Counted from the stretch's first letter, positions 1-6,519 are shown. The stretch: 6,811 nt of DNA from Acidobacteriota bacterium (GCA_947505565.1 CANNLB010000144.1:1-6811), one strand, 5' to 3'. Notes: generated by a model from the letters alone, not told the origin. Translations and numbers: made by a program.

Positions 1-1
1 C

Positions 2-46
2 GACGAGTTCGCTCAGTGCCTAAAGCGGGAGGCGGAGCGACGGTGA
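2..46 (+). CDS. Possible C-terminal tail of an upstream gene, cut by the window edge
   Basis: Reading from position 2 gives 14 codons (DEFAQCLKREAERR) ending in TGA at 44-46. The charged, helix-like composition would suit the end of a real protein, but the piece is too short to identify. Its stop overlaps a GTG at 43-45 (GTGA), an arrangement typical of translationally coupled genes. Without the upstream sequence this could equally be a chance open frame. Confidence 0.25.
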   Translation, partial: DEFAQCLKREAERR

Positions 47-159
47 AGCCTGAATCGCAAAGAACGCGTATCTTTGTGCACCATCCACCCATCCTTGTCG
101 AAATGGACCATGAAGGGCCTCTGTTCGCCGCTTTGAAACGGACAAGCGGCGCACCGTAG
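43..159 (+). CDS. Possible 38-residue ORF, perhaps a degenerate response-regulator start
   Basis: A GTG at 43-45 follows a purine-rich ribosome-binding-like stretch: GGGAGG at 27-32 and GGAG at 34-37, 5 to 10 bases upstream. It overlaps the preceding frame's stop as GTGA. The 38-residue product begins MKPESQRTRIFVHHPPILVE and ends at TAG 157-159. The segment RIFVHHPPILVE resembles the first strand of NarL/FixJ-type receiver domains (RIFxxDDHPILVE), but the two acidic residues are His-His and the ORF stops far short of a receiver domain (about 120 residues). It is therefore either a decayed remnant or a chance similarity. An 8-bp inverted repeat (126-133 with 144-151) lies inside its 3' part. 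Function not recognised. Confidence 0.25.
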   Translation: MKPESQRTRIFVHHPPILVEMDHEGPLFAALKRTSGAP

Positions 160-308
160 CGTAGGCTAGGCGCCATCCTAGCGAAGCGCGAGCCCACGAG
201 TTCCCGTCCTCCGGTCTTCTCTCGAAATCCTTGGCAAGATCCCTTCATCGTTCTGAAACATCTCTTCGGTAGCCTGAAGGAAGTTCAACTTTCAGGAGAA
301 TACCGCTC
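160..308 (+). other. Untranslated leader and promoter region of the TonB-dependent receptor
   Basis: I see no convincing ORF in these 149 bases. A 6-bp inverted repeat (GCTAGG 165-170, CCTAGC 177-182) is the only feature in the left part. A TTGGCA at 231-236 resembles a -35 box, but the hexamer 17 bases downstream (TGAAAC) is a poor -10, so no promoter is called. The right end holds the ribosome binding site and a possible hairpin, described separately. The receptor promoter presumably lies here because no co-directional gene is clearly coupled to it. Confidence 0.45.
273..298 (+). promoter_or_regulatory. Shine-Dalgarno site inside a possible sequestering hairpin
   Basis: AGGAG at 294-298 lies 10 bases before the receptor ATG and decides that start. 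The leader CCTGAAGG (273-280) can pair with CTTTCAGG (289-296): eight pairs including one G-U, around an 8-base loop AAGTTCAA (281-288). Pairing would bury the AGG of the ribosome binding site, so the hairpin could lower translation of the outer-membrane receptor. The pairing is visible in the sequence; the regulatory role is inference. An 8-bp stem of moderate stability may simply be melted by ribosomes. Confidence 0.35.
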
Positions 309-3300
309 ATGGCTCGCTTCCTTCGCGCAACATTGTCCCTTCTGTTCGTTTTAGCCCCCCTGGTCGCCCAAACCGACGCTAATAAGGCGCAGGTTAACGG
401 TACCGTCACCGATCCTTACGGTGCCGTAGTCCCCAACGCCGTCGTCAAGATCAAGAACTCGAACACCGGCCTGCTTCGCGAACTCAAGTCCAACAGCGAG
501 GGCGAATACCGCGCCCCCCTCCTCGATCCCGGCGTCTATGAAATCGCCGTCTCCAGCCCCGCCTTCGCCGAAACCAAACTCACCGACATCGCTTTAACCG
601 TCGGCTCCGCTGCCCGCATCAACGTCCGTCTCGCCCTCCAGGCCGTCTCGACGATGGTCGAAGTCGGGGCCACGATGATCGACGTGCAGACCTCCGCCCA
701 AAGCGCCACCGTCAACAGCAACGCCATCACCAACCTCCCCATAAACGGCCGTCGCTTCCAGGATTTCGCCGTCCTCACCCCCACCGTTCAGGTTGACAAC
801 AACACCCGCGGGCAGATCTCCTTCGCGGGCCAGCGCGCCATCTATTCGAACATCATGCTCGACGGTGCCGACTACAACCAACCCTTCTTCGGCGGCATCC
901 GCGGCGGAGAGCGCTCCGGCTCCATCATCACCGTTCCCCAAGCCGCCATTCAGGAATTTCAAGTCGTCCCCACCGGTTACACCGCCGAGTACGGCCGCTC
1001 CACCGGCGGCGTGATGAACACCATCACCAAATCCGGCGGCAACGATATCCACGGTGAGGCCTTCTATCAAATCCGCCACCGCGAACTCAGCTCCAACAGC
1101 CCCATCTTCCTCGTCAAGCCTTCGGAAACGCTCCAACAGTTCGGCGGCGGCGTCGGTGGACCCATCGTCAAGAACAAGCTCTTCTACTTCGGTGCCATTG
1201 AAACCCAGCGGTCGGAAATCCCCCGCCAAACCCTCTTCCCGCAGCTCACCACCTTCACCCCCACCCCGGAAACCCGCGCCGCCTTCGACTATTACAAGAG
1301 CCTCGAAAAGCCCTTTAATCAAACCAGTCGCGCCACCGCCCTCACCTCAAAAGCCGACTACCAAATGGCCAACGGCGACCGCCTCACCTTCCGTTATAAC
1401 TTCTCCCGCTCCAGTGAAGACAACGCCGTCACCACCGGTGCCGCCGTCAATCCGTTTGCGAATGCGGCCGTCTCCAACGAAGGCACCGAAAAAGATCAAA
1501 TCAACAACGGCAACGCGCAGTATACGAAGCTCTTCTCCGCCAACGTCGTCAACGATTTCCGCTTCACCGGCTCAGCCGAATTGCGCCCCCGCCTCGCCAA
1601 CTCCTCCTTGCCGCTCGTCACCAACACCATCGGCAATTACGGCACCCGCAACTTCCTTCCCACCACTCAAAGCGATAAACGCTGGCAGATCACCGACGCG
1701 CTCTCGCTCACCCGCGGTCGCCACACCATCAAGTTCGGAGTCGACCTCAACTTCCTCAGCGCCAGCCAAACCTTCGCTTTCAATCAGTTCGGCACCTTTG
1801 GCTTCGCCACCACCGACCTCAATGCCATTCTCCGCACCATGAGCGCCAACGGCACCGGCGGCGTCAATCGTTTCGATATCCCCGCCGCCACCTACGCCCG
1901 CGCCATCGGCAACGGGGCCGCGTCATTCGATACCAAACAGATTGCCTTCTTCGCCCAGGACAGTTGGAACGTAACTCGCAAACTCAAAATCGACGTCGGC
2001 CTCCGTTGGGAAGGCCAGTACAACCCCAAGGTTGAGGCGAACAATACCCAGTTGATCAGCCTTCTGAACAACGTCCGCGCCCCCCTCGGCTCGGTGACCA
2101 ACGTCACCTCCATCCCGAACTCCACCGCTCAGGTGATGCCCCGGTTCGGCTTCGCTTACAGCCCACTCAGCCAACCCACCAAGCTCGTCCTCCGCGGCTT
2201 CACCGGCCTCTTCTACGGCGCTACGCCGATGCTCAGCTTCTCCGGCGCGGTGAATAACTTCCGCATTCCTCCCGGTGACGTCTCGCTTCAATTCGGTAAC
2301 CTCCCCGGCCAACTCACGATCTACCAAGCCTTCCTCCGTGCCGGGGTCGACCTCAACCGCACCGCCGTCGATGCCCTCCCCGTTCTCAGCATTCAGCAAC
2401 TGCAGTCCGCCGCCACTTTCGCCGCCGGTGGCACCACCCGCGATCCGTTCGCCAACGCCAACGTGCTCGCCATGGGCGCTGACTTCAAAAATCCGCGCGC
2501 CTTCCAGATGGGCCTCGGCGCTGAATCCGAGATCATGAAAGGCTTCACCGTCGGCGCTCAGTTGCACTACGTCAACACCGCCAACCTCCTCCGGAATCGC
2601 AACTTCAACCTCCCGATCCCGACCCTCCGCCCCACCGACCAATCTCAGCGTCCCTTCTTTGGCGTCCGCCCCTTTCCCACCGTCAACCAGTTCACGGTTC
2701 GCGAAAGCTCGTCCCGCGGCATGTACCGCGCTGCTACGATTTCGGCTCAATACCGGAACAAGCGGGTTCAATTCCAATCGTTCTATACCGTCTCGGAGAA
2801 CTTCTCCGACGACGACAACGAACGCGACGCCGGTGGCTTCGTCTACGAAAACTCCTTCAATCTGAAGCCCGAATACAACTACGCCAACATGGATACGCGC
2901 CACCAGTTCACCTCGAACGGCACCTACAGCCTGCCGCTCGGCATCGACATCGGCGGCATCTTCCGCGTCCGGTCCGGCCTTCCTTTTAACGCCGTGGCCG
3001 GCAGCGATCTCAATGGCGATGGCAACAACAACGACCGTCCCTATCTCGCCGTTGGCAAACCGCTGCCCCGCAATAACTTCCGCAACCGCGGCACCAGCAC
3101 TTTTGACCTCCGCCTGATGAAGACCTTCAAGCTGATGGCTGAACGTGCCAAGCTCCAGTTCTCGGTTGAATTCTTCAACCTGTTCAATGTGGACAACGTC
3201 GTCTTCGCGGGCGGCGCGAACATCTACGGCGCGGGCATTCTGGCGGCCACCGGCCAACCCGCCGCCATCGACGCCCGTTTCATGCGTCTGCGGTTAGCCG

Positions 3301-3377
3301 ACGGCAACTACGACCGCAACAACCAACAGGTGGGTAACCCCCGCCAGATCCAGTTCGCCCTGCGCTTCTTCTTCTAG
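309..3377 (+). CDS. Oar-like TonB-dependent outer-membrane receptor with carboxypeptidase regulatory-like domain
   Basis: The 1022-residue product is an outer-membrane beta-barrel receptor of the Oar-like/SusC-like type that is expanded in Acidobacteriota, where members are assumed to import large or polymeric nutrients. Residues 1-21 form a Sec signal peptide (short positive start, hydrophobic core LSLLFVLAPLVA, likely cut near VAQ). Residues about 28-105 form a carboxypeptidase-regulatory beta-sandwich (VNGTVTDPYGAVVPNA, SNSEGEYRAPLLDPGVYEI). The plug follows at about 125-245, with LPINGRRFQDFAVLTP, FAGQRAIYSNIMLDGADY near 172 and AEYGRSTGGVMNTITKSGG near 226. The rest is barrel, ending RQIQFALRFFF with the C-terminal Phe expected for BAM-dependent insertion. 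No clear TonB box is seen. Length suits the family (about 1000-1200). The ATG is fixed by AGGAG 10 bases upstream. Codons end heavily in C. The substrate cannot be read from sequence. The stop overlaps that of the convergent ankyrin gene. Confidence 0.95.
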   Translation: MARFLRATLSLLFVLAPLVAQTDANKAQVNGTVTDPYGAVVPNAVVKIKNSNTGLLRELKSNSEGEYRAPLLDPGVYEIAVSSPAFAETKLTDIALTVGSAARINVRLALQAVSTMVEVGATMIDVQTSAQSATVNSNAITNLPINGRRFQDFAVLTPTVQVDNNTRGQISFAGQRAIYSNIMLDGADYNQPFFGGIRGGERSGSIITVPQAAIQEFQVVPTGYTAEYGRSTGGVMNTITKSGGNDIHGEAFYQIRHRELSSNSPIFLVKPSETLQQFGGGVGGPIVKNKLFYFGAIETQRSEIPRQTLFPQLTTFTPTPETRAAFDYYKSLEKPFNQTSRATALTSKADYQMANGDRLTFRYNFSRSSEDNAVTTGAAVNPFANAAVSNEGTEKDQINNGNAQYTKLFSANVVNDFRFTGSAELRPRLANSSLPLVTNTIGNYGTRNFLPTTQSDKRWQITDALSLTRGRHTIKFGVDLNFLSASQTFAFNQFGTFGFATTDLNAILRTMSANGTGGVNRFDIPAATYARAIGNGAASFDTKQIAFFAQDSWNVTRKLKIDVGLRWEGQYNPKVEANNTQLISLLNNVRAPLGSVTNVTSIPNSTAQVMPRFGFAYSPLSQPTKLVLRGFTGLFYGATPMLSFSGAVNNFRIPPGDVSLQFGNLPGQLTIYQAFLRAGVDLNRTAVDALPVLSIQQLQSAATFAAGGTTRDPFANANVLAMGADFKNPRAFQMGLGAESEIMKGFTVGAQLHYVNTANLLRNRNFNLPIPTLRPTDQSQRPFFGVRPFPTVNQFTVRESSSRGMYRAATISAQYRNKRVQFQSFYTVSENFSDDDNERDAGGFVYENSFNLKPEYNYANMDTRHQFTSNGTYSLPLGIDIGGIFRVRSGLPFNAVAGSDLNGDGNNNDRPYLAVGKPLPRNNFRNRGTSTFDLRLMKTFKLMAERAKLQFSVEFFNLFNVDNVVFAGGANIYGAGILAATGQPAAIDARFMRLRLADGNYDRNNQQVGNPRQIQFALRFFF

Positions 3378-4186
3378 CTAAGCGACTTGGGCCAGAGCTT
3401 TGACGGCCGCAGCCTTGCGCCACTGACGGGAGACGTCAATTCGCGCAAGGCTGCGGCCGAATCCCTGGCACCTGGATCGGCGTCATTGTCCAAGAGAACT
3501 CGTACCCCGGCGGTGTAGCCGGGAAAGGCCGCCTTGTGAAGCGCCGTCTGCCCGGTGGAATCGCGCGAATTCACCTTCCATCTTACTTGTACGAGGTAAC
3601 GCAGCACTGAAACAAAGTATTCGAAGTGCCACTCGCAACTGGCGTGCAGAATGGCCGTTCCGGCATTTGGGTCAGCGCCCGCCTTCAACAGCTCATCACC
3701 AAAGCGATAGTGAGCAGCGTGTCCAACCGCAATCATCAACGGCGTTGCCTTACGCCAGCTCAAATTCACCTGATGCGCGTCTTTCAGCGAACAGACCTCC
3801 TCCAGTTTGGCGGGCTCGGAAAGACGCGACGCCGAGAGGAGCCAAAGGTCGGTCATGCCCGTCGGATGAGGCGTAACCGGCTGAAAACAGCGAAGCAGTT
3901 CTGCCGCCGGTTCAAGGCCACAAAAGGTCGCGAGTTCGAAGGGCGTCATGTCCATAGACGTGGACCGAACCGTTGGATCCGCACCTCTCCGCAGTTGCAC
4001 GCGAACCGTTTCGACATGACCGGCGTGCCTCGGAGATGTGATGCGGAACTCCAGCGTGCGTCCAAGAGGGGTTTGCCGCCAATTCGTTGGAGCGACTTGG
4101 TTCGGGTTCGCCCCGCGATCCAGCAGTCGCGTCACTTCTTCGGCGTCGCCCACCCAACCAGCGTCGTGCCGAAGCTGCCACTTCAT
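3374..4186 (-). CDS. Ankyrin-repeat protein, C-terminus probably frameshifted
   Basis: The 270-residue product has no signal peptide and carries ankyrin-type helices, suggesting a cytoplasmic protein-binding role; no partner or enzymatic domain is visible. Repeat signatures are GDAEEVTRLLDRGANPN (13-29), HVETVRVQLRRGADP (57-71), MTPFELATFCGLEPAAELL (80-98), ATPLMIAVGHAAHYRFGDELLKAGADPN (147-174) and the best one, GQTALHKAAFPGYTAGVRVLLDNDADPGARD (212-242). After D242 the ankyrin pattern stops and is replaced by a 28-residue unrelated tail encoded across a perfect inverted repeat. Another frame would continue the repeat (see the entry at 3378-3467). The ATG at 4184-4186 is preferred over an in-frame GTG at 4256-4258, because MKWQLRHDAGW starts directly before the first repeat and the extra 24 residues are Arg/Gly/Val-rich without domain character. 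Neither start has a strong ribosome binding site. The gene lies 90 bp after the toxin on the same strand. Confidence 0.82.
   Translation of the reverse strand: MKWQLRHDAGWVGDAEEVTRLLDRGANPNQVAPTNWRQTPLGRTLEFRITSPRHAGHVETVRVQLRRGADPTVRSTSMDMTPFELATFCGLEPAAELLRCFQPVTPHPTGMTDLWLLSASRLSEPAKLEEVCSLKDAHQVNLSWRKATPLMIAVGHAAHYRFGDELLKAGADPNAGTAILHASCEWHFEYFVSVLRYLVQVRWKVNSRDSTGQTALHKAAFPGYTAGVRVLLDNDADPGARDSAAALRELTSPVSGARLRPSKLWPKSLS
3378..3467 (-). other. Out-of-frame ankyrin C-terminus, putative frameshift remnant
   Basis: On the minus strand, in a different frame from the annotated ankyrin ORF, 29 codons are open up to TAG at 3380-3378. They include ARIDVSRQWRKAAAVKAL and end AQVA. ID-V-S-R-Q-W-R-K-A-A-A-V-K-A-L fits the second half of an ankyrin repeat (TPLDVAxxxxxxxxVxxL), which is the part missing after GARD in the main frame. 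In the main frame the same bases give ELTSPVSGARLRPSKLW, which has no ankyrin character. A single-base insertion or deletion around 3437-3462 would join the two parts. This could be a true mutation or a sequencing error; it is read from the pattern, not from an alignment. Confidence 0.5.
3404..3459. repeat. Perfect 17-bp inverted repeat with nested 5-bp stem
   Basis: CGGCCGCAGCCTTGCGC at 3404-3420 is exactly complementary, in reverse, to GCGCAAGGCTGCGGCCG at 3443-3459. Between them TGACG (3424-3428) pairs with CGTCA (3434-3438) around a GGAGA loop, so the whole 56 bases can fold as one hairpin with a small internal loop. It lies just inside the 3' end of the ankyrin gene, 27 bp past the receptor stop. 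It could act as a terminator for either convergent transcript, but no T-run follows the stem on either side, so an intrinsic terminator is not supported. A mobile palindromic repeat or a template-switch scar are alternatives. Confidence 0.93.
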
Positions 4187-4276
4187 CGAAGTCAGAGTAT
4201 CTCTTGAGGTCCGACCCGCGCCAGCCCCCGGGCGAACAACGACATGGGCGCGAAGCACGGGCGGCCGCTGCTTCCG

Positions 4277-4534
4277 TTAGTAGTGATAACGGCGGGCTAA
4301 GATCCGAATCTTGTCTGGCAACAACTGATAAACCAAGCGGTGTTCCTGGTCAATGCGCCGCGACCAACAGCCCACCAACTCGTGTTTAAGAGGCTCCGGC
4401 TTTCCAATGCCGGAAAACGGATCACGCTGAATATCTCCCACCAGCCGAATGATCCGGATTGCCTGGCTTCGATCGTGTTGAGCCCACCAAGTGAGGTCGT
4501 CGAAAGCGGAGGGGTCGAGCTCGATGCCTCTCAC
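4277..4534 (-). CDS. yoeB: YoeB-family mRNA interferase toxin
   Basis: This 85-residue protein matches the YoeB (Txe) branch of RelE-fold toxins, which bind the ribosome and cut mRNA in the A site, arresting translation. The diagnostic segments are all present: GIGKPEPLKHEL (42-53), WSRRIDQEHRLVY (57-69) and the terminal RYHY (82-85). By family numbering, the residues matching the E. coli YoeB active site (E46, R65, H83, Y84) are E47, R66, H84 and Y85, so it should be active. Length equals the family norm (84-85). The start is a GTG sharing GTGA with the antitoxin stop, so translation is probably coupled to the antitoxin; no good ribosome binding site of its own is seen. Third codon positions are mixed, unlike the flanking large genes. 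Confidence 0.94.
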   Translation of the reverse strand: MRGIELDPSAFDDLTWWAQHDRSQAIRIIRLVGDIQRDPFSGIGKPEPLKHELVGCWSRRIDQEHRLVYQLLPDKIRILARRYHY

Positions 4535-4734
4535 AGGCCCAGTTTCGTTACTACGTCCTCAAACGGCAACCCGCTCCGTCGGTCCAGAGCGGCCTGCAGT
4601 CGCTGCCGCATCGCGTCAGATTTCGGAAGATAAGCAGTTTCACGCTCTGACGCAATCTCCTTCCAAAGAGTGATCGGCACAATCACGGCAGTGGCTTCGC
4701 CAGCTTCGTTCGACACAATTTGGATGTCAAACAT
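4531..4734 (-). CDS. Short YefM/Phd-like antitoxin of the YoeB toxin
   Basis: This is the first gene of the toxin-antitoxin pair, 67 residues, overlapping the toxin start by 4 bases. It should bind and neutralise the YoeB toxin. Residues 32-51 (ETAYLPKSDAMRQRLQAALD) match the toxin-binding segment of YefM (ETAYLLRSPANxxRL). Residues about 3-27 match YefM's later strands (NGEAVVMLSLEEY in E. coli). The first roughly 25 residues of YefM, which carry much of the DNA-contacting N-terminal fold, have no counterpart, because the protein begins directly at MFDIQIVSNEAGEATAVI. The frame stays open upstream, but the sequence there (RRRGIGPTLCRLQRVKLRLC) is not YefM-like and contains no ATG or GTG start, so the ATG at 4732-4734 is accepted. 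The ribosome binding site is weak. Shorter antitoxins of this type exist in other bacteria; whether this one autoregulates is unclear. Confidence 0.87.
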   Translation of the reverse strand: MFDIQIVSNEAGEATAVIVPITLWKEIASERETAYLPKSDAMRQRLQAALDRRSGLPFEDVVTKLGL

Positions 4735-4830
4735 CAGACACAGTCTCAGTTTAACTCGCTGGAGACGGCAAAGTGTCGGTCCAATCCCCCTCCTGCGATA
4801 ACCGACGATTTTTGAATCGGAAGCCGGAAC

Positions 4831-6489
4831 CTACCGCGGCGTCACCTTCGGCCAAGCCAACTCAATTCCCTGTGCCGTCATCTTCGCCTGCATCGCCGCC
4901 AGCAGCTTCTTATCCTTCCGAATCTTGCGCGGCGGCTGACCCGTAATCACCGCCTCCGCCGCAATCTGCCCGGCCGCCTCGCCAATCCCCCATTCCACAG
5001 GATGCAACCGATAGCACCCGTTCGTAATATGCGTCACCCCGAGGTTCTTGCACCCCGCCAGCAGATTCTCCACCCGCCGCGGGATCAACGCCCCCATCGG
5101 AATCTGAAACGGCAGCGAGCTAACGTCGACGTAATTGTCGCCCCCCGAGGAAGGATGCAAGTCGATCCGATAGCTCCCAATCCCCACCGTATCCGCAAAC
5201 TCCTCGGCTTCCGCCGTCGGCCCCGCCACCTGCCGTCGCGCGTCCGTCCCCACGTGCTGCTCCACCACCGTGAACTCCGCCAATATCCGCCGCGATTCCC
5301 GAATGTACGGGTACTTCGCCAACCCATCCTCCGTCCCCGCCAAGTCATGCCGCAACCGCAGCCCCTTCCATCCCTGCTTGCCATCCTCCCGCGGACACTC
5401 CGTCTGCATCCAATACAGCAAACTCAGCGAAAGCTGCTTCCCGCCTGCCAAACTCTTCGCCGCCTCGGCCTCTGACACGTCATGCAGATTCCCCAGCCAG
5501 TAGTCGTTCTGCGGCCAGTTGATCAGCGAGATATCGTTGTACGCCCCCGCGAAATTCGCCTTATTTGCGATCCGCCGATACAGCCACAAGTTCAACGGCC
5601 CCGGGCTTCCCATCCGCGCCCGCGGATCGAACGTCACCGCGCGCGGCGTCAGCTTAATCGGGTCCGACATCGCCCAACTCAATAACTTCCCCGACCACGC
5701 CGGCTTCATCGCCGGCACATAATCCCGCCAAAACGCATAGTCCTTCGGCCGGTCAATCGTGTGGTCTTCCCCGTCCCGATAGTCGATCGCGTAACAGACC
5801 GTGAACGATTGATGATTCTGCGGCTGGGCCGCCTCCGGCGCATGCGGCTCCCCCGTCTGCTTCCGCGATTCAAACCCCGTCACGTACTCGGTCTTCGCCA
5901 ACGGCAACACGTCGCCGAGCTCGGTCGCGTCAATAAAGTACGGTGCCGTCACCGTCAACTCCTTCCCCGTCACGAAGCTCTTCACCGTCACCGCCCGCAC
6001 CTGGTCGCCGCTCATATCGGCCTTCACCGGCCGATGCTGCAACAGCACCGTCAACTGCCCCGCACTCGCCCACGGAGCTAACATCGCCTCCAGCACGTGC
6101 AGCGACACCGGCGGCTCATGCGTAATTTTCGAAACGGACCCATCCCCCGGATTCAAGTACGCCTTTGCCCGCGCCTCCGCGGTCAACGGATAATGGTCGC
6201 GATAATACTGCCGGACTTCGCTCCGATAACGCCGATAAAGCTGCGTCCCCCCAAAGTTCTCCACCCACGGGTGCTCATCCGGCGGCACCAGTTGCGACGT
6301 CAACTGCCCGCCCACCCAGTCGGTCTCCTCGGTCAACACCACCCGCATCCCATTCCGCAGCGCAGCCAGCGCCGCCGCCACTCCGCCGGTGCTCGCGCCA
6401 ATGATAGCGACATCGGCTCGCAGATCACGGCCATCTGCGACAATCGGAGCCGCAATGATTGTTTGCAATAGGGTTCGACGAGTCAGCAT
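4831..6489 (-). CDS. Tat-type secreted FAD-dependent oxidoreductase (FAD_oxidored family)
   Basis: The 552-residue flavoprotein probably acts outside the cytoplasm. Residues 2-14 carry a twin-arginine-like signal ([13 protein letters not shown]), fitting folded export with bound FAD. The Rossmann dinucleotide-binding strand and loop are at 26-44 ([19 protein letters not shown], GxSxGG), with E54/E55 placed to bind the ribose and the family segment [10 protein letters not shown] at 57-66. FIDATELGD at about 185-193 and the closing FAD-contact region [21 protein letters not shown] near 488-508 are also typical of the PF12831-type family, common in Acidobacteriota and Planctomycetota. The substrate is not determinable; such proteins are often loosely labelled xanthan lyase-like. 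The ATG at 6487-6489 sits directly before the signal peptide; no strong ribosome binding site is visible. Codons often end in G, the mirror of the C-ending plus-strand genes. It ends 96 bp before the antitoxin, with no clear terminator between. Confidence 0.9.
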   Translation of the reverse strand: MLTRRTLLQTIIAAPIVADGRDLRADVAIIGASTGGVAAALAALRNGMRVVLTEETDWVGGQLTSQLVPPDEHPWVENFGGTQLYRRYRSEVRQYYRDHYPLTAEARAKAYLNPGDGSVSKITHEPPVSLHVLEAMLAPWASAGQLTVLLQHRPVKADMSGDQVRAVTVKSFVTGKELTVTAPYFIDATELGDVLPLAKTEYVTGFESRKQTGEPHAPEAAQPQNHQSFTVCYAIDYRDGEDHTIDRPKDYAFWRDYVPAMKPAWSGKLLSWAMSDPIKLTPRAVTFDPRARMGSPGPLNLWLYRRIANKANFAGAYNDISLINWPQNDYWLGNLHDVSEAEAAKSLAGGKQLSLSLLYWMQTECPREDGKQGWKGLRLRHDLAGTEDGLAKYPYIRESRRILAEFTVVEQHVGTDARRQVAGPTAEAEEFADTVGIGSYRIDLHPSSGGDNYVDVSSLPFQIPMGALIPRRVENLLAGCKNLGVTHITNGCYRLHPVEWGIGEAAGQIAAEAVITGQPPRKIRKDKKLLAAMQAKMTAQGIELAWPKVTPR

Positions 6490-6519
6490 CTCTTACATCG
6501 TAGAATGGAGAAACTACCC

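Noticed and set aside
126..151. 8-bp inverted repeat with a 10-base loop as a terminator of the upstream gene
   Set aside because: No T-run follows the stem on either strand, and it sits within a possible ORF; terminator not supported.
231..259. TTGGCA with a hexamer 17 bases downstream as a sigma-70 promoter for the receptor
   Set aside because: The -10 candidate TGAAAC matches TATAAT at only three positions, too weak to call.
1054..1842. 262-codon plus-strand open frame in another frame of the receptor gene
   Set aside because: The Pro/Ser/Thr-rich translation is typical of a shifted frame of GCC/ACC/CTC-rich coding sequence; no start signal or domain.
1923..3257. 444-codon open frame on the minus strand within the receptor gene, plus a 242-codon one at 594-1322
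   Set aside because: They lie fully antisense to a well-supported receptor gene. C-ending codons in the real frame suppress stops on the opposite strand, and the translations are low-complexity Gly/Val/Ala/Glu sequence with no domain.
3626..4207. 193-codon plus-strand open frame antisense to the ankyrin gene
   Set aside because: The minus-strand ankyrin repeats are clear; the plus-strand translation is Arg-rich without recognisable motifs.
4252..4274. 6-bp inverted repeat after the toxin stop as a terminator or integron attC-like site
   Set aside because: Short stem, 11-base GC-rich loop, no T-run. The flanking bases lack the paired RYYYAAC/GTTRRRY boxes needed for attC.
4736..4746. AGAC-ACA-GTCT palindrome just before the antitoxin start as an operator
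   Set aside because: Four-base arms are common by chance, it lacks the TGTACA core known for YefM sites, and the antitoxin seems to lack the DNA-binding part.
5002..6471. Several plus-strand open frames opposite the FAD oxidoreductase (5002-5475, 5761-6081, 6097-6471)
   Set aside because: Pro/Arg/His-rich shadow frames opposite a flavoprotein with clear FAD motifs.
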